A program made the translations under genes and the position numbers. A stretch of DNA of 64,000 nucleotides, taken from positions 682,001 through 746,000 of the forward strand of contig CM056877.1 in the NCBI GenBank assembly GCA_029876055.1, written 5' to 3'. This DNA is from Madurella fahalii. Taxonomy: Eukaryota > Ascomycota > Sordariomycetes > Sordariales. Under the pieces are notes generated by a model. It did no database searches. It worked only from the letters and a program-made list of their open reading frames with translations, and was not told the DNA's origin. Numbering within the stretch: position 1 is the first letter of the stretch; each line of letters begins with the position of its first letter. Below are positions 44,290-56,937 of this stretch, in pieces.

Positions 44290-47200
44290 CGGCATACCCT
44301 ATCTTGGGTAAAGCGGTGTAGGAAGAAATAATATATCTATAACAAGCTAGAGACTCGGGAAGAAATAGTTAAGCTAGCTACCTAGGTTTAGCTAGGATTC
44401 TAGTACTGAAGATATCGGGAATCCCCCTAGTATTTATCCTGTTATACTCCTCATTTATCTTCGAATCGGTAACTATTATCCCGCTCTCGAAGAGGGTCGT
44501 CTTATCGAAATCGTTAGTATAACCCCTACTTTCCGACGCTATATACTAAATCTAACGATTACCCTATGGCACCTCCCTCGTACTCCGACCAGTTGAATCT
44601 AATAGATAATTATAGAAATCTATTAACCTGTTTTATCTACAGTAGTAATACCTATTTCGCTAATAATTACCTCTAGAAGGGTATATCGGTTAGTAGGGTC
44701 TTCCGGTTCCCGACTAAGGGATTCTACGGAAATTACTGGGAAAACGATAGATACTGGCAGGTGTAAACTCCGGTTATACCAGTACCTCAGAAACAGGAGT
44801 TCCTACCGAAACCCGTATATATACTATCGGAACCCTACTAGGTCATTCCCCTAAACCCGTTGCTGTTAATCTAGATACCGGAGCTGAGATTAATATAGTT
44901 AGTATAGAATTCGTAAAGTAGAATAACCTCTGATAGATCGGTATAGAATCGCCCTATATCCGGTATCTAGGTTTCTATATCGCCGAGATTTTTAGTATTT
45001 ATAAGGTCCTTCTAGGATTAACGGACTGCTAAGAGGTTACTAAGAAAATATCTATACCCTATACCGCCGTCAATCACTCTATTATTACTAATAATTCCCC
45101 TATCCTCCTAGGAATAATAAGTCTGACTTTACTTAAGATTTTGCTTTTCCCCTACGACTATATATAGTGGTTTATAATAGAAACGAAAAAGGTTTATATA
45201 GAAAGCCCTAAGAAATTCAAAAAGATATACCGGAGAGAAGTAAAAGTCTATTCCCTTATCCAATATCCAGATGTACTAGAGGTACTATTCCTAGAGGAGG
45301 AAGAAGAAGAGAAAACCCTTCGAAAACTAAACGAAATCCCCTCTGAGATTACAGATTTTATAGATATTATAAACCCTAATAGTATAAGTATTTTACCTTC
45401 TTATAAGAATACTGATTACGTTATTAACCTACTCCCTAATATAATACCCCCTATTGGACCAATTTACCTCTTATTATAAAAGGAGTTTGCGATTCTTAGG
45501 AATATTTGGAGGAAAATCTAGTGAAAGGTCGGATTTGCTTGTCCTAGAGCTCTATAGTAAGCCTTGTTCTTTTCGTGCTTAAAAAGGATGGTACTCTATG
45601 CCTTTATATAGACTACTATAGCCTCAACCGTATTACGGTTAAGAATTGTTACCTACTGCCCCTGATTTCGGAAATTCTAGATCGAGCCTCTAGAGTAAAA
45701 TTCTTCTTTAAGCTCGACCTTAAGGACATATACTATAGGATCCGTATCCGAGAAGAAGATGAATAGAAGACTATATTACGAATTCGATATAGGTTGTTTG
45801 AGTATCTTGTTATACCTTTTGGCCTGATAAATACTCTAGCAACCATCTAGAGCTATATCTATATGGCGTTAGGAGGACTTCTAGATAACTGTTATATATG
45901 TTATTTGGATAATATCTTGATCTTCTCCCCTAACTGGGATACCTATATGACCTACCTCCGATATATCCTAGGACAGTTACGAGAGGCGCAACTATATTAC
46001 AACCCTATTAAGTATTCTCTTTACTAGAACAAAATTCATTTCCTTAGCTATATCTTCAATTATAAGGGTATCGCTATAGATTCGTCGCGAATTCATATAA
46101 TCTAGGAGTAGCTAGAACCTTAATTATTCTATAATATTCAAGTCTTCTTAGGGTTTTGCAACTTCTATCGCCGTTTTATTTGCGATTATACTAAAGTCGG
46201 CTTACCTTTAACTAACCTACTAGGAGGCCTATAAAAGGGACGGAAACTAGGAGACGTTCGATTATAAGGCGATAAATATACAGCTTTTGTCCGATTTAAG
46301 AATGCCTTTAACGAGGCGCTAGTCCTATACTACTTGATCCCGATCCCCCTATTATTATCGAGACCGATACCTCTGACTTTACAATAGGAGCCGTCTTATC
46401 GTAGATACCGAAAGGTAGCCGATAATATCTAGTTACGTTCTAGTCGGCTAAGTTCTCTAAGTACCCCAAGGACTACAGTACGCCGGATAAAGAAATGATA
46501 GCTATTATAGAGGCCATTAAGCATTAGAGGCACTATATCGAAGGGAGTTAGTACAAAGTTACCGTGTTTTCGGACTATAATAACTTATAAGGATTTATAA
46601 AATAGAACCGATTAAGTAGCTGCTAAGCTAGGTAGTATATATATTTATTAGGATTTGACTTTACTATTAAGTACCAGCCTAGCAAGCGAAACCTAGCCGA
46701 TAGGCCCTCGAGAAGACCCGATTACAAGGACTAAGAAAGTCCAGACAGGCTTAAATAGATGCCTATAATAGAGAGCAAAATTGCTCGGGCAAACCGGATT
46801 AAGGTACTGATCGCGGAAAGGGATAAAATTATCCGTTATACAGAAGAGAGTAGAGAAGCTTATATATAAAACCCTAATAAATCCGCTAGTTACCGGATCG
46901 AAAGAAAGACCGTAAGGAAGGGCGAAGATACCTATTATATACTAGAAGATAGCGAAGTTGCCTATATATAAAACCCTGGTAAATTAGCTGGTTAGAAATC
47001 CGAAGAAATAGGTTATCCCCTAGAAGTTACCGTCGGATCGCTAAAAGTTCGTTTATAGGAGCCTCGGGACCGAGAAGAAGCTGGATAGCTAGGGCAAGAA
47101 CAAATTATTACTTATCGGTATATAAGAGAATATACCCGATTAGAAGCAGTTTATACCGTAGACCCATTAAAATCAATAATAGAAATAATCCTGGAGCTAT

Positions 47201-48500
47201 AAGCTACAGATCCGGTAACTCTGAAAATCAATGAAAAGCTTATAAATCCTATACGAAGTCCGAAGGTATTACCTGAATAGGTATTAGGAAATCAGCAAGA
47301 ATTATAGTACTAAGGACGATTAGTCGTCCTAGTTAAAGAGGCCGTTAAATAGGAGTTACTCCGCTTATTTTATAACGATCCGATAGCAGGCTATTTTAGT
47401 ACTAAGAAAACTTTCGAATTACTATAGTAGAAGTTCTTTTAGTATAGTATAAGCCGAGATATAAAGGATTACTATAGAACCTATTACGTTTACTAAGTTA
47501 ATAAGGTACGACAGTAAGCCGTATAGGTCCCTCGAGTTGTTGCCAATTCCTATACGACCCTAGAGTAAGGTCACTATAGATTTTATTATAGGTTTTCCTG
47601 CGATCTGTACTCCAGACAGTTCCGGGAAGGACGTTATTTTAGTGATTGTAGACCGGTATACGAAGATAAACCGATTCTTCTCTGTTTCTACTACTATCAC
47701 TAATTAAGAGTTAGCTGAGCTAGTCTATAGAGAAATCGAGCTTAAATATAGTACTGTTGACGGTTATATCAACGACTCTAGGTCCGTCTTTATATTATAA
47801 TTCTGGAGCGATCTATATTACCTTCAGAAAGTATACTAGTGCCTTTCAACCGTATTTTACCACAAACCAATAGGCAGATAGAACGAGTAAACCAAATACT
47901 TATTCAATACCTTCGTTATTTTATATACGAGAACCCGGTTATCTAGACGAACCTCCTTCCCGAAGTAGAATTCGTTATTAAACAACGCTATTAATACGAT
48001 GATTAAGATAAGTAAGATAAACCTCGGAGCTAGTAACTCCCTTGGCCTGCATAGGATAAAGAAGGAGCTGCGAATTGAGTTTGCGACGAGTAGTTACTAG
48101 GGATGTATATACAATATAAGTGGGCTATAGACGATAATGAGCTGAGTTAAATACGAAAGCTACCCTTTATAGTATTTATAGGAGAGGGTGTCTTAGTACT
48201 AGCTAGGCCGAATTAACGCTAATACACTATCTCTATAGCTACGAAGGCACTTAGTAGGCCCTTATTAACAGCTGTAATACCTAGTGATTCTCCTCTGTAA
48301 AAGCGTAGACATCGTTGCCCTGCGTGTCGGACTCCGTATATGCGACTAATGCATTGCCGAATGCAAGTATCAATATGAGATCGACGGAGTCGCCGATTAT
48401 ACTACCCGGAGCCTATATAATTAGGGCGTAAAAACAACGTGAAATAGGCATAACTTACTATAGAGCAAATTTCCTTCTTCTCCTAGTAGCCCATATAATG
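44290..48500 (+). pseudogene. Second Ty3/Gypsy family, gag-pol remnant
   Basis: Sense order: gag tail, protease NLDTGAEIN (near 44,870), and reverse transcriptase with VLKKDGTLCLYIDYYSLN and CYLDNILIFSPNW (45,570-45,930; YLDN where YLDD is expected). Then RNase H, and integrase with IDFIIGFPAICTPDSSG (about 47,578-47,630). Differs in sequence from copies A and B, so it is another family. Saturated with TAG/TAA. No LTRs could be recognised; the LINE abuts it on the left. Confidence 0.75.
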
Positions 48501-49239
48501 CGAAGAGGAGGAGTAGCCGAAGTTATAGACGATATCGATTGTAAGTATATTAGCGCACTCGGGTTATTTCTAAGCCATACCGATATAGCGTATATACAGC
48601 ACTGACCGCGAAGTGGAGGTTGAACCGACGTTCATTGTAATAAGAATAGAGGCAACGAGATACAGCTGATTGTTACGATAGAGGAGGCAGAGGCGAAAAG
48701 CATACGATAAGTAAGAGCAGAGAAACGACGGCGTATATAAGACGAGGACCTAAAGAAGAACAGAGGGAAGAGTTTAGAAAGAATTAAAGATATACGGGGT
48801 ATATATATTTATATAAGGTGGCTTATATACACCTATAATTTACAGCTATATACTGGCTATGCGTATATAATGTATAGGACTCTTCTACGATAACCTGCTG
48901 AGAAAGGGATAGCGATATTTTGTTTTGGTATTGAGGCTACATACGTACCAAACTGCGTTGCTACAGTAACGCGACTACGAAACCTATATATATACACTAC
49001 GATTCCAATGCAAATATGGCACCACCCTAATAGCACGGAACCTCTTAATAATGCGTCTGCAATAGGCCTGCGGACAGGCAATTTAAAGGGAGCGGATAAT
49101 TGTAATGAGAGCCTCTTAACGGAATTAGGACGACCGGGCGAATACCCTATAATAATGTCACGTTACCTGGTAGATAAGAACTCTGCGTGGCAGCTGTATA
49201 CGCGGGGAACTTCTGATCCGTAAGGATCAGTCTCTGTCA
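48501..49239. other. Mixed decayed sequence, no gene
   Basis: AT-rich with a GC-richer patch at about 49,000-49,230. Short frames only. Nothing recognised. Confidence 0.4.
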
Positions 49240-50100
49240 ATAGAAGGAGGCTATTCGTAAAGACTTCTATCCATAATCGTTAACTTATCGGTACTGGTAC
49301 ATCGTGTCCCGACTCCCTCAACGTACCTGTGAACAACTCCTTACACTTACCCAACTCAGGTAAACCAAGTCCGCTATAGCACACTATATAGTTCCGGTAG
49401 GATTCCCTCTATATAGAAATCAATAATAAAGGACTTATATAACTATTTTATAACGGGCTGAAGGACTTAGTTAAAGACGAACTCTACTTAAAGAACCAAC
49501 CCGAGGACCTAGATAGTTATATCGCTATAGCTATCTGAATTGACGATTGATAGTACGTCTATAAGCAATAAAAGATAGGGAAAGGATCGGTACCGGCATA
49601 TCCCTTAAATACTAAGAAACTAAGGTAGTACCCTAGTACCATATTAGGGACCTATACTAGCCCTATAGATATGAGAGTAGTATAAGCCAAACCGTAGAAA
49701 GGTAAAACCGATTTTATCTACTATAACTATAACAAAAAGGGATATATAGCTAAGGAATACAGAGTACCTAAGAAGGGTCAGTAGAAGCTAGTTCTATGTA
49801 AGGAAGTCGCTACCCTGAACTATAAAAGAGGTAGCTAGCGTCGATTACTCCTAGGAGGACTTAGAGGTTATAGTCAAATAAGCCCTAATAGAGGGTATAG
49901 AAAAGGACTCTAATAACGAAAGAAGAAGTGAATATAAAATCCTATTAGAACTATAAAAGTAACCTAGAGAGGAAGACTAGAGACTCTTAGATAGTGTCTA
50001 CCTATTAACCGAAGTAATAGTAGTAGTAGAAGTATAGGGACTTACTTTAACTTAGGACGAAGACGGAACCTAGAGGACTAGAAGTTATAAGGAGGAATAG
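49240..50100 (+). pseudogene. Gypsy-type gag fragment
   Basis: Broken frame with KDELYLKNQPEDLDSYIAIAI and a knuckle relic YYNYNKKGYIAKEY (Cys and His to Tyr) near 49,720-49,760. A gag portion only; no pol follows before the LTR at 50,496. Confidence 0.6.
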
Positions 50101-50495
50101 ATCGTGCTCAATACTAAGTTCCTTTAGGTATAGTTTAAGAAATTTTAATAATAGTACTAAGAATTCTGTATAGAACTTATAGAAGTTTAGATACGACTAA
50201 GGTCTATAGAAAGGTCTAAATAGTTATAAATAACCTAGGAAAAGATTAGGGGGAACCTAACTTAGGGAAGGATACTATTCTAAGGACCTATTGAAAGCCC
50301 GGAGACCCTAGGGTAGGACTAACCAATTTACTGAATAGACTCTGAGAAGGAATATAAACGAGCCTACTATTAGGTTATTTACTTCGGGAAGAGGCTAAAA
50401 GGGCCTATACTGAGAGTTTTTAACTAAGATTCCTATTAAAAGTAATATTAATATATTAGTATTAGTAGAAACAATATCGATATAAAATAGAATAG
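50101..50495. other. Decayed AT-rich sequence
   Basis: No frame, motif or repeat could be identified between the gag fragment and the LTR. Confidence 0.4.
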
Positions 50496-50869
50496 TGTAA
50501 GGTAGTAGCGGAAGTAAAAGTAGAATAACGAAGCAATCGACAAATAGTAGTAACGTAGTAGGAGCAGTAGAAGTAAGTTGAAGATAGTTGTATTATTCAG
50601 AATTTCTATGTATCAAATCTAAAATCTATCTTCAAGTGGGCTATAGCCGTATTTATAGAGCTAGCTTTGGTCTTCTGGAATTTTCTTCTATATGACTAAT
50701 AGTGTAGTCATCGAATGACTCACTGTGATTTATAATCATTGTAGAGCCTCTAGAAGCCTATGGAATCTTATAGAATCTAATGGAATTTCTTTACGTAATA
50801 ATTACGTAAGAATATATATTAGTCATATAGTGATTATAAATCAGATTCCAAGATCTTTTAGATCTTACA
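50496..50869 (-). repeat. LTR-like repeat, 374 bp, TGTAAG...CTTACA, copy 1
   Basis: Near-identical to 58,324-58,700. Termini TGTAAG/CTTACA. On the minus strand TATAAATACGG gives a promoter-like box, so the likely orientation is minus. It contains the palindrome-like TTACGTAATAATTACGTAA. Flanking five bases (AATAG, GTATG) do not match each other. Confidence 0.8.
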
Positions 50870-52279
50870 GTATGTATGTCTCAGTTCTCGGCATCCGACT
50901 ACTCCTGGCTTACGTTTCCTCTCTGATCAACATATCTACGTCCCTCTAGCCTTGTATCTTATACCCGTTGTTTTTTTGGCCCTCCGGTATTTGCTGCTCG
51001 TAGGTCCGGGATCTCCGCTTATATCAATACTATCTTATATATTATCTTAGACATCCTTTTTATAAGGATGTTAACCGCTTTTCAAAACTCAGTTAAGAAG
51101 CTATTTTAATACCAGGTAACTCAAATCTTAATAAGATTGGACAGTAAAGCGACTTTACTTATATTATTTAGTATCTGAGAAACCTAGGTATAGATAGTAC
51201 TAGGCTGTAAGTTCAGAGGTATTGGTATATTGAGACGGATATTAAGCTATAAGATTACCCTCCCGGGATTAAAAGGAACAAGCTTAGTACCTTGAAAACC
51301 TTTCTGAATATTATTGTGTATTATCGCTATTTAGAAGGCTATAATAAAATGCAGAGAAAAAGTTCTCTTTAGTGATATTGGTTATATTCGCCTGTATTAT
51401 CTACTCGACTTATTTACTGTATGTTACTTTAAGTAGGCTAAAATATCCGATATTGAATAGCTAGAGTATATAAGATGAATATAGAGGTATATAGAGAGTA
51501 ATAATATTATTTTCCTTGGACCGTCTGCATAGGCAGCCGAGCATCGCAAAAATCGAAAGGCAGTACCTTTACGACCTGCTCTTTCGATTTCAAGGGGTTG
51601 CAGGACCGTATAGTCAATGCGCGGCTGTTTAGGACCAGAATCGTAGGTTTTTCGTAGTCCTGACGTGAGGGCTTCGAGCGCCCGAAAATCCCTTACCGCC
51701 CTACCCGACAATTACGACTACCGACACCAACGACGACAATACTGCAACAAAATCTTACAAGATTAGGAGATACCAGGTACGAAAACTACCCGACTCTTTC
51801 GACGTTCTGAAGAAGAGATAGGGTACTCCCGGCCCTGCCTAGTTCTGGGAGAGCGGAGTCAAAAGTCCGGTGGCAGAGACCAGCCGGTACGGCGAGTGAA
51901 TCGACAATGACTGTAAGAATCGTTAACTGACTAAGGAGACAGAAGGTGACAGGTTTGTTAAGAAAAGTAGTTACGGGCAGCTGGCCTCTCTGTAGGTACT
52001 TCGCCCTCTTTACGGATAGCATACTATAGATCGAGAGCGGTTCGACGGTAGATTAGGGCAGGTTAGTGGTGGTATTATAGGAGCTATGCTGGTATAGTAA
52101 CTCTATGGCAATGCCGCTATAAGATGAAGTTGGCCTGGTCAGAGAGATCTAACCAGGTAACAGGAAGCTAGAACCTAGTGTTACGCCTAAAGGAAGGTGG
52201 GTTATAGCAACTATACTAGACCGGAGGAAGGAAGCTTATAACGGAGGTCTCGACTCGTACTCAAGGTATAGGCGACTAG
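50870..52279. other. AT-rich and GC-richer patches, unclassified repeat debris
   Basis: 51,430-52,060 is more GC-rich and has two minus-strand frames (51,424-51,711 and 51,786-52,022) without recognisable domains. It may be the start of another retroelement (LTR or leader plus gag). The remainder is TA-rich. The right edge at about 52,280 is an abrupt junction into the middle of a pogo transposase. Confidence 0.45.
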
Positions 52280-53358
52280 TAGATTGGATTCGGCATTTCG
52301 ATATTTATACAACATCTCGTACCAAAGGCAAATACCGGCTCTTAGTTCTCGATAGCCACGAGAGCTACCATTCCGACCAATTCGAGGCCTACTACTAGGA
52401 ACACAATATCATTACACTTTATATGTCTCTACACTCTTCGCACCTAGTCTAACTATTAGATGTTGGTTGTTTTAGACCGTTGAAGAGGGCTTACAGCTAC
52501 CAAATCGAGGAACTTATACGTATACATATTACATATATCACCAAATTGGAATTCCTTTGTACGTTCAGAGCAGCGTTTTTTACTTCTTTTACCGAGAAGA
52601 ATATCTAAGGAGCCTTTGATGGAGTAGGTCTTGTGCTGTACGATCTAGAAAGGGTTATTTACATAATGGATATACGTCTCCGAACTCCAACTCCACCAAT
52701 CTCGCAGCTAGATACGGTACTACCTTAGCAATCTCAAATACTACAAAACCCCTGAGAGGCCACCTTATAGAAAGACTTTATCAAAGGCCGGATATCCAAC
52801 TACCAAGGCAGCTCTCCGACACTTATACTAGCTGTCGTAGACCAATTGGCCAAAGGTACGATGGCTGTAATGCACGAAGTGGCTCTTTTACATACAGAGG
52901 TCTCGGTACTACGAAAGGCCAATGAGGGGCTTAGTAAGCAACGGAGAGCTAAAAAAAAAAACACGTATACGGCTTAGAGGGTCTTTTACCGTACAAGAGG
53001 TACAGGATCTACTGGATCAAAAGGCTGTAGATGAGCAGGTAATCCACGAAAGACGACAAGATAGTGGTGGTACAAAGGGGTCTACTACGAAGATTCGGTG
53101 CAGTAATACGTGCGGCAAGCCCGGTTATAATGCATGTATGTGTCAGGAGGCTAGAGAATCGTCCGATTCATCTATTTCCGGTTCAATTATTGTTATTTCC
53201 TAGTGGTGGTGTTGTAATTGAGGATAGTAGTGGTGAGGTAGTGGAAAGTGGTCAGCTCGCTTATATGGTCAGCTCGCTTATATGGTCAGCTCCCTTATAT
53301 GGTCAGCTCGCTTATATGGTCAGCTCCCTTATATGGTCAGCTCGCTTATAATATACGT
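52280..53358 (+). mobile_element. Pogo element, 3' half (other half at 56,103-56,935)
   Basis: Begins abruptly in the DDE domain (DWIRHFDIYTTSRTKGKYRL) and continues through LLVLDSHESYHSDQFEAYY, LLDVGCFRPLKRAYSYQIEE, the coiled coil and a knuckle relic CSNTCGKPGYNACMC to the terminal repeat. The right end ...ATATACGT is followed by TA (53359-53360) and T3 sequence. It complements the 5' half at 56,103-56,935 with at most a few bases missing. Confidence 0.82.
53250..53351 (+). repeat. Six tandem 17-bp iterons in the pogo end
   Basis: Six direct copies of GGTCAGCTCGCTTATAT (two have CTCCC for CTCGC) form the subterminal part of the element. The opposite end of the same element type at 56,913 has a single copy. 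Confidence 0.92.
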
Positions 53359-53360
53359 TA

Positions 53361-53541
53361 TATAAATAGTAGTAAAATATAGCTGTTATAGGATTAAAAG
53401 TCAGTATTTGCTAACGGTTCGAGGAGTAGTATAGCTATTAAAGTACTTTAGCCAATCTAAAGTAATATTTCTATTAATCCAGCCTTTAGGACTGATAATA
53501 ATAATACAGCTGCTATTAATTATATTAGAGATTTATATATA
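53361..53541 (-). mobile_element. T3 second copy, middle fragment
   Basis: On the minus strand this matches 37,540-37,720 of the first T3 copy. It is bounded by the TA duplications of two pogo insertions (53359-53360 and 53540-53541). Confidence 0.8.
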
Positions 53542-53630
53542 ACGTATTTTATAAGCGAGCGACGCATATAAGCGAGCGACGCACTTCCCCCCACCCTACT
53601 ACAATTATCTACAATTATTCTGCCATAACA

Positions 53631-55290
53631 CTAGGAAATAACAATAACTGAATTAGAAATAGATGAATCAGATGATTCTCTAGCCTCTTGACAGGTACGT
53701 GCATTATGGCCAGGCTTGTCGTACAGACTACAACACCGAATCTTGGTACGAGACCCCCCCTTACCACTATTATTTGGATGTGTCTCTTAGCTTTCTGGCC
53801 TATCTATAGCTTTCTAGGCTAGTAGATCTTGTGCCTCTTATATGGTAAGAGACCCTCTAAGCCGTATACGTGTTTTTTTGGCCCTCTGTCGCTTACTTAG
53901 CTCCTTATTAGCCTTTCGTAGTGCCGAGACCTCTGTATGTAAAAGGGCCACTTCGTGTATTATAGTTACCGTACCTTTAGCTAACTGGTCTACAGTAGCC
54001 AGTATAGAGGTCGGAGAACTGCCTTGGTGATTAGATATGCGGCCTTTGATAAGGTCCTTCTGTGAGGTGGCCTCTCTGGCGTTTTGTGGCGTCTGAGGTA
54101 GCCAAGGTAGTGCTGTACCTGGCTGTGAGGTTAGCGGAGTTGGAGTTTGAAGCCGTACGTTCATCTTGGAAAGTACTCTTTCTGGATTATACGGTATAAG
54201 GCCGGCTCCGGCAAAGGCTCCTTGGATATTCCTATCGATAAAAGCGGTAAAAAATGTGTCTCTAAATGTATAAAGAAATTCCAATTTGGTGATATATGTG
54301 ATATGCATATGTATAAGTTCCTCGATTTGGTAGCTGTAAGCCCTCTTCAACGGTCCAAAACAACCAATATCTAATGGTTGGACTAGGTGCGAGGAGTGTA
54401 GAGGCATATAAAGTGTGATGATGTTGTGTTCCTGGCAGTAGGCCTCGAATTGGTCGGAGTGGTGGCTCTTGTAGCTGTCGAGAACTAGGAGCCGGTATTT
54501 GCCTTTGGTACGAGATGCTGTATGAAGATCGAAGTGCCGGATAAAATCCAGGTCTTTCTTATTGGTAGTCCAGCCGTTTTCGGTTGTTCCAATATACCAG
54601 GTAGCCGGGGGGCTACAATCTCGATACTAGCTCTCCTGGTGATATTTCCCCTTTAAAACGATGAATGGCGGGATAGTCCAGCCTTGAGTCCCTGGATAAC
54701 TATAGCCTATTTACGATTACCAGGCTGGACTTTTTTTTAGCTTTCCTATAGCTATTGGAGGTAGTAACAACTATGCTAGTAGTGATCATGCCTATTATAA
54801 ACCCGGTCTCGTCAAAGTTGTATGTATCTTCATCTATACTTGGCTTTAGTATTATATACGAGTGCAAGCTACTCGCGAATAACCTTTAGATCTTTGTATT
54901 TAGCCCTCTAGTAGTCGCATCTACGCGAAAAACGCGTCCGAAGTTCTGGTTGGCGTTTAACGAAGTTATAGCCCAGAGTTTACCGACAGGGGGCGTATCG
55001 CGTTCGCATAGCAGTCGGTTGGCCATATCTTCTACAAAACGAAGCCGAGGAGGAAATGCGCGTATACAGAGCTCACTTATATACTGAATAATCGTACTCT
55101 CTTCTAGATCCGTAAGTTTTTGTGAGTTGGCTAGTGTATCGTGTCGTGCAGGTCGGCCGTTGAGCCGTTGCCGGAGTGTTGCTTCCGAAATATTATATAT
55201 CTCAGCCGCCTTTCGCTTACTAAGTTTTTGATCTTTCTGGATAGCTCTGATAGCTAAGAGAAGCCTGGCTTCTTTTGAATTGCTGGCCAT
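53631..55290 (-). pseudogene. Pogo transposase of element 2, disrupted
   Basis: The start is ATG 55290 (MASNSKEARLLLAIRAIQKD) with the same HTH layout as element 1. A one-base deletion after GKLW near 54,978 shifts the frame, and several stops follow. The C-terminal third is readable again (MPLHSSHLVQPLDIGCFGPL, ALLHTEVSALRKANKELSKR) and ends in a knuckle relic with one Cys changed to Tyr (CSLYDKPGHNARTC), then SSDSSISNSVIVIS and TAG 53633-53631. Confidence 0.82.
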
Positions 55291-55347
55291 GGTTTTTGGT
55301 GGTGGAATGTGGTAAATAAGCATGGGTGGCGCGTCGCGTTGAAAAGT

Positions 55348-55398
55348 GCGTCGCTCGCTTATATGCGTCGCTCGCTTATATGCGTCGCTCGCTTATAA
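55348..55398 (-). repeat. Three 17-bp iterons, right end of pogo element 2
   Basis: Direct units GCGTCGCTCGCTTATAT, the last running into ATAAAATACGT. The left end (53,542-53,585) carries two inverted units. Confidence 0.88.
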
Positions 55399-55405
55399 AA
55401 TACGT

Positions 55406-55756
55406 TATTATATCTGTTTTCTCTTGAAGATAACGAAGTATAGTAGAAAGAAGCCGGTAGCTGAGATATATTCGATAATCGAGACATAGTTATAGTTACT
55501 GGACAGGTGAGAAGACTTTAAGCTCTTAGTAAAGTACAATAACCTTACTATTATCCCTAATACCCCTTTATATAATCCTTTTCATCTATATTATAGGTAT
55601 TGTCGTTAGCAATCGAGTGCTTTAATAATATAGTTCGAAATAGCTCGAGCTTTAGATCAGATAGTGTACTAGGAAGTACGAATGTCAGTTGATTCCGAAA
55701 GGTGTATCGTTGCCTTTAGTAAGAAGAACCTGTATAGCTAGAAATTATATATTATT
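55406..55756 (-). mobile_element. T3 second copy, 5' fragment with the empty Gypsy target site
   Basis: On the minus strand it matches 29,080-29,152 joined directly to 37,183-37,520 of copy 1. The single ACTTC (plus-strand GAAGT 55673-55677) is the unoccupied insertion site of Gypsy copy A. It ends at about 55,756 against a LINE fragment. Confidence 0.85.
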
Positions 55757-56098
55757 ACCACCATCTCCTCCTCCTCTTCAGCCTCTTTGGCTTCCAGTTC
55801 CAGCCGTTGAGCCAGGTTATATTCTATCAAGCGGCCCGAATCTATCAGCCAGCCTAAAACCCTCCTTAATAGCCCGAGGTTTCGGGAGCCCTGGCTCTGT
55901 AATACAAGGTTAAGATCCCGGCGGGTTCGAATTTTGACCCCGACCAGGTTCTAGTCCTCAGTGGTATTGGATACCACACCACAAGGTGTTCCACTGTTTC
56001 CTGGCCCTCTCCACAGCTACAGTAGGGAGTAGGGAGGTTTGGGACCCCCCGCTGGTAAAGCAAGTCCTATAGGTCAATAGTCTCTATCTGGGCCTTGT
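55757..56098 (-). mobile_element. LINE 3' fragment
   Basis: Minus strand reads QRGVPNLPTPYCSCGEGQET then VEHLVVWYPIP, as in the C-terminal part of LINE ORF2 at 43,830-44,130. Both ends are truncated. It abuts T3 on the left and the broken pogo half on the right. Confidence 0.8.
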
Positions 56099-56102
56099 AG
56101 GC

Positions 56103-56935
56103 CTTTCTCATTGGTAGTCTAGCCATTATCGGTTATACCGATATACCAGGTAGCTGGAAGATTGCATTCTCGATACCAACTTTCCTAGTAGTATTTCCCT
56201 TTCAAAAGGATGAATAGTAGGATAGCCCAGCCTTAAGCATTTACTCCTTAGATAACTGTAGCCCACTTGCGATTACTAGGCTAAACTTTTTTAGCTTTCC
56301 TATAGCCATCGGAGGTAGTAACAACTATACCAGTAGTAATTACACCTATCAGAAACCCGGTCTCGTTAAAGTTATATATATCTTCGTCGAGGGTACCGTA
56401 TTTAGCTTTGGTGTTATATACAAGTATAAACCACTTGCGAATAACTTTAGGATCTTCGTATTTGGCCCTCTGGTAGTCGTATCTACGTGTAAAACATGTC
56501 CGGAGTTCTGGTTGGCGTTTAATGAAGTTGTGAGCCCAGAGCTTACCGACAGGGGGCGCGTCACGTTCGCATAGCAATCGGTTGGCCATATCTTCTACAA
56601 AATGAAGCCGAGGAGGAAATACGCGTATATATAACTCAGTTATATACTGAATAATCGTACGCTCCTCCAGATCCGTAAGTTTCCGTAAGTTAGGTCGAGC
56701 ATCTTGTCGTGCAGGTATATCCTTACGTCGGCTTCGAAGAGTGGTTTTATTGACTCCATAGATCTTTGCTGCAGCTCGGATACTAAGTTTCGGATTGTTT
56801 TTGAGAGCGTCGATTGCTAGGTTTATCTTAACTTTGTACGAAGATATTGCCATTGTTAGTTGTAAAGAAATTTGGTATTTTGTATAGGGGGGACGCGTCG
56901 CGGTGGGAAGTGGTCAGCTCGCTTATAATATACGT
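56103..56935 (-). mobile_element. Pogo element, 5' half with transposase N-terminus
   Basis: From the right end (ACGTATATTATA read on the minus strand, TA at 56936-56937) with one GGTCAGCTCGCTTATA unit. The transposase starts MAISSYKVKINLAIDALKNN (ATG at 56853) and runs through the HTH, an intact KLWAHNFIKRQPELRT segment, IYNFNETGFLIGV (Asp of the first catalytic motif now Asn) and TDNG*TTNEKG, where it stops abruptly at about 56,103. The missing 3' half is at 52,280-53,358 in inverted orientation. Confidence 0.82.
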
Positions 56936-56937
56936 TA

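Larger units (their letters stand above)
53542..55405 (-). mobile_element. Pogo/Fot-type DNA transposon 2, complete ends, inside T3
   Basis: 1,864 bp, TA at both sides (53540-53541, 55406-55407). Outer ends ACGTATTTTATA. Two 17-bp iterons on the left and three on the right, GCGTCGCTCGCTTATAT type. Encodes one minus-strand transposase remnant. Confidence 0.88.

Noticed and set aside
53250..53351. Regular short repeats resembling a CRISPR-like array
   Set aside because: The 17-mers are directly adjacent without spacers, end in a transposon terminus and recur as 2-3 copies at related pogo ends. They are transposon iterons in a eukaryotic genome.
55915..55935. GGTTCGAATT as tRNA T-loop
   Set aside because: It is inside the LINE ORF2 fragment. 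The corresponding position in the main LINE copy is coding.
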